Source: Firmicutes bacterium HGW-Firmicutes-7
Lineage (GTDB): Bacteria; Bacillota; Clostridia; Lachnospirales; Vallitaleaceae
Direction of reading: 5' to 3'
Length of the DNA: 64,000 bases
Assembly: GCA_002841375.1 (NCBI GenBank)
Contig: PGZO01000023.1
Coordinates: forward strand, 1 to 64,000
The notes beneath the pieces are model-generated. The model was not told the origin of the DNA, did no database searches, and saw nothing but the letters and a program-made list of their open reading frames with translations. The position numbers and the translations under genes are program-made. This document shows, piece after piece, positions 63,387-64,000 of the stretch (positions within the stretch are counted from its first letter, which is position 1; every line of letters starts with the position of its first letter).

Positions 63387-63532
63387 ATAACACTTGTTAT
63401 ATAATATATAAATTATATATAACAAGTGTTATTACGTCAAGTATTCAATGAAAAATATTGATTGAAAGTAAATATATTTTTATATGTATTAATAAAATTA
63501 TCAATCCATGCTTTCATAATAACAGATGTTAT
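63387..63532. promoter_or_regulatory. Three matching palindromic operators, probably for the TetR regulator
   Basis: ATAACACTTGTTAT (63387-63400), ATAACAAGTGTTAT (63419-63432) and ATAACAGATGTTAT (63519-63532). All are ATAACA-N2-TGTTAT. The first two are inverted relative to each other and joined by an AT-rich palindrome, so they form one large hairpin of about 46 bases. They lie 84 to 230 bases upstream of the TetR start codon. Confidence 0.8.
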
Positions 63533-63597
63533 AATAGAATAATTATTTACGCTTTTGTGCCCATTATATTTGATTAAGTTATACCTAAGAATACCTA

Positions 63598-63690
63598 AGA
63601 GCTATATAGAGGATATAGATGGAAATGTCATAATCAATGTACAGGGTGTAACATATAGAAACAAGAAAATTACAGGCGACCTCATTATTT
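63598..63690 (+). pseudogene. Possible remnant of a surface-protein repeat
   Basis: The frame SYIEDIDGNVIINVQGVTYR, NKKITGDLII runs to a TGA at about 63690 and continues as DGVG after it. The pattern (GNV-I-V-GVT..NK-I-GDLII-DGVG) resembles the beta-helical repeats of clostridial S-layer proteins. It is short, has no start codon and the identification is uncertain. Confidence 0.35.
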
Positions 63691-63859
63691 GAGATGGCGT
63701 AGGGATAAATATACTTCTTCCAACCATTGATACTAATTGTTTGAAGACCTATAAAGTAATATATAAAAGATAAAATGTAAAATATAGTTGACATATAATC
63801 ATAAATATGATACACTTTTTTTGAAGAGCAAATAAGTAGAGGAGAGTTGGGGTGATACG

Positions 63860-64000
63860 GTGAGTAAAAATTTAAAATTGAAGTCTGCGCGTGCGGCAAA
63901 GGATATGTCACAAAAGAACATTGCTGATGCTGTAGGAGTAACGAGACAAACTATTAATGCGATTGAGAATGGGGACTATAACCCAACGATTAATTTGTGC
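63860..64000 (+). CDS. Small XRE-family regulator, cut by the window edge
   Basis: GTG 63860, with GGGGTG as ribosome site, opens a 47-codon frame to the window end: KNLKLKSARAAKDMSQKNIA, DAVGVTRQTINAIENGDYNP, TINLC. This is the conserved core of short (about 66-70 residues) XRE-type regulators such as YozG-like proteins, often encoded with a small membrane protein. The C-terminus is beyond the window. Confidence 0.85.
   Translation, partial: MSKNLKLKSARAAKDMSQKNIADAVGVTRQTINAIENGDYNPTINLC

Larger units (their letters stand above)
63304..63859. other. Intergenic region with three TetR-type palindromes and a possible S-layer remnant
   Basis: The 550 bases hold the operators at 63387-63532 and a short decayed protein-like stretch at 63598-63690. 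Otherwise very AT-rich and apparently non-coding. Confidence 0.5.

Noticed and set aside
63585-63911. Open frame of 108 codons on the minus strand
   Set aside because: It overlaps the XRE start and the intergenic region, is rich in Tyr and Ile as expected of AT-rich non-coding DNA, and has no ribosome site.
1-64000. CRISPR arrays, tRNA and rRNA genes, prophage modules
   Set aside because: No regularly spaced repeats, tRNA cloverleafs or rRNA-like stretches were found, and no phage structural genes occur.

Overview
This window looks like the chromosome of a low-GC, anaerobic Gram-positive bacterium of the class Clostridia, probably near Lachnospirales or Cellulosilyticaceae; that placement is inferred from gene content only. 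The clues are AT-rich DNA, strong AGGAGG-type ribosome binding sites, SigA-like promoters with 16-17 bp spacers, a glycyl radical enzyme with its activase, S-layer homology (SLH) and copper-amine-oxidase-type stalk proteins, lipoprotein sugar-binding proteins, and a PerR/AhpC/AhpF peroxide defence set. I saw no rRNA, tRNA or CRISPR array.

The first 7 kb and the stretch 26.8-41 kb are patchy accessory DNA. They hold the right end of an IS200/IS605 (tnpB) element, a decayed RhuM-type gene, a headless ABC ATPase with a truncated permease joined directly to an SLH remnant, a TetR stump abutting another SLH remnant, a truncated Gfo/Idh oxidoreductase, a REP-associated transposase with its terminal repeats, a YefM/YoeB toxin-antitoxin pair, a diguanylate cyclase, a LemA group and a membrane-anchored LuxR regulator. 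An IS1182-type transposase stub lies at 50.2 kb.

Four catabolic gene clusters dominate the rest. (1) 7.4-15.5 kb: class II aldolase, Asp/Glu racemase-like protein, TRAP transporter (P, Q, M), FadR-type regulator, BKACE (DUF849) enzyme and a DUF1537 acid-sugar kinase, probably for an organic or sugar acid. (2) 15.6-26.9 kb: AraC regulator divergent from a ChvE/GguAB-type sugar ABC transporter, ROK kinase, NanE-like epimerase, an unassigned glycyl radical enzyme, class I mannose-6-phosphate isomerase and a radical-SAM activase. This is the best candidate for an undescribed pathway. (3) 40.8-50.0 kb: UTRA regulator with recognisable operators, BadF-type kinase, AgaS-like SIS protein, a second ChvE/GguAB-type transporter, GatY/KbaY-like aldolase and a PfkB kinase. 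Together these spell an amino-sugar route through tagatose phosphates to triose phosphates. (4) 54.0-60.6 kb: SorC regulator, RbsBAC-like transporter, an orphan TrpA-like aldolase that keeps both catalytic acids, and an FGGY kinase.

The last 3.5 kb hold an HDOD protein, CutC, a TetR regulator with three matching palindromic operators, and the start of a small XRE regulator. All functional calls rest on reading motifs by eye; no database search was made, and substrates of the four clusters are inferences.
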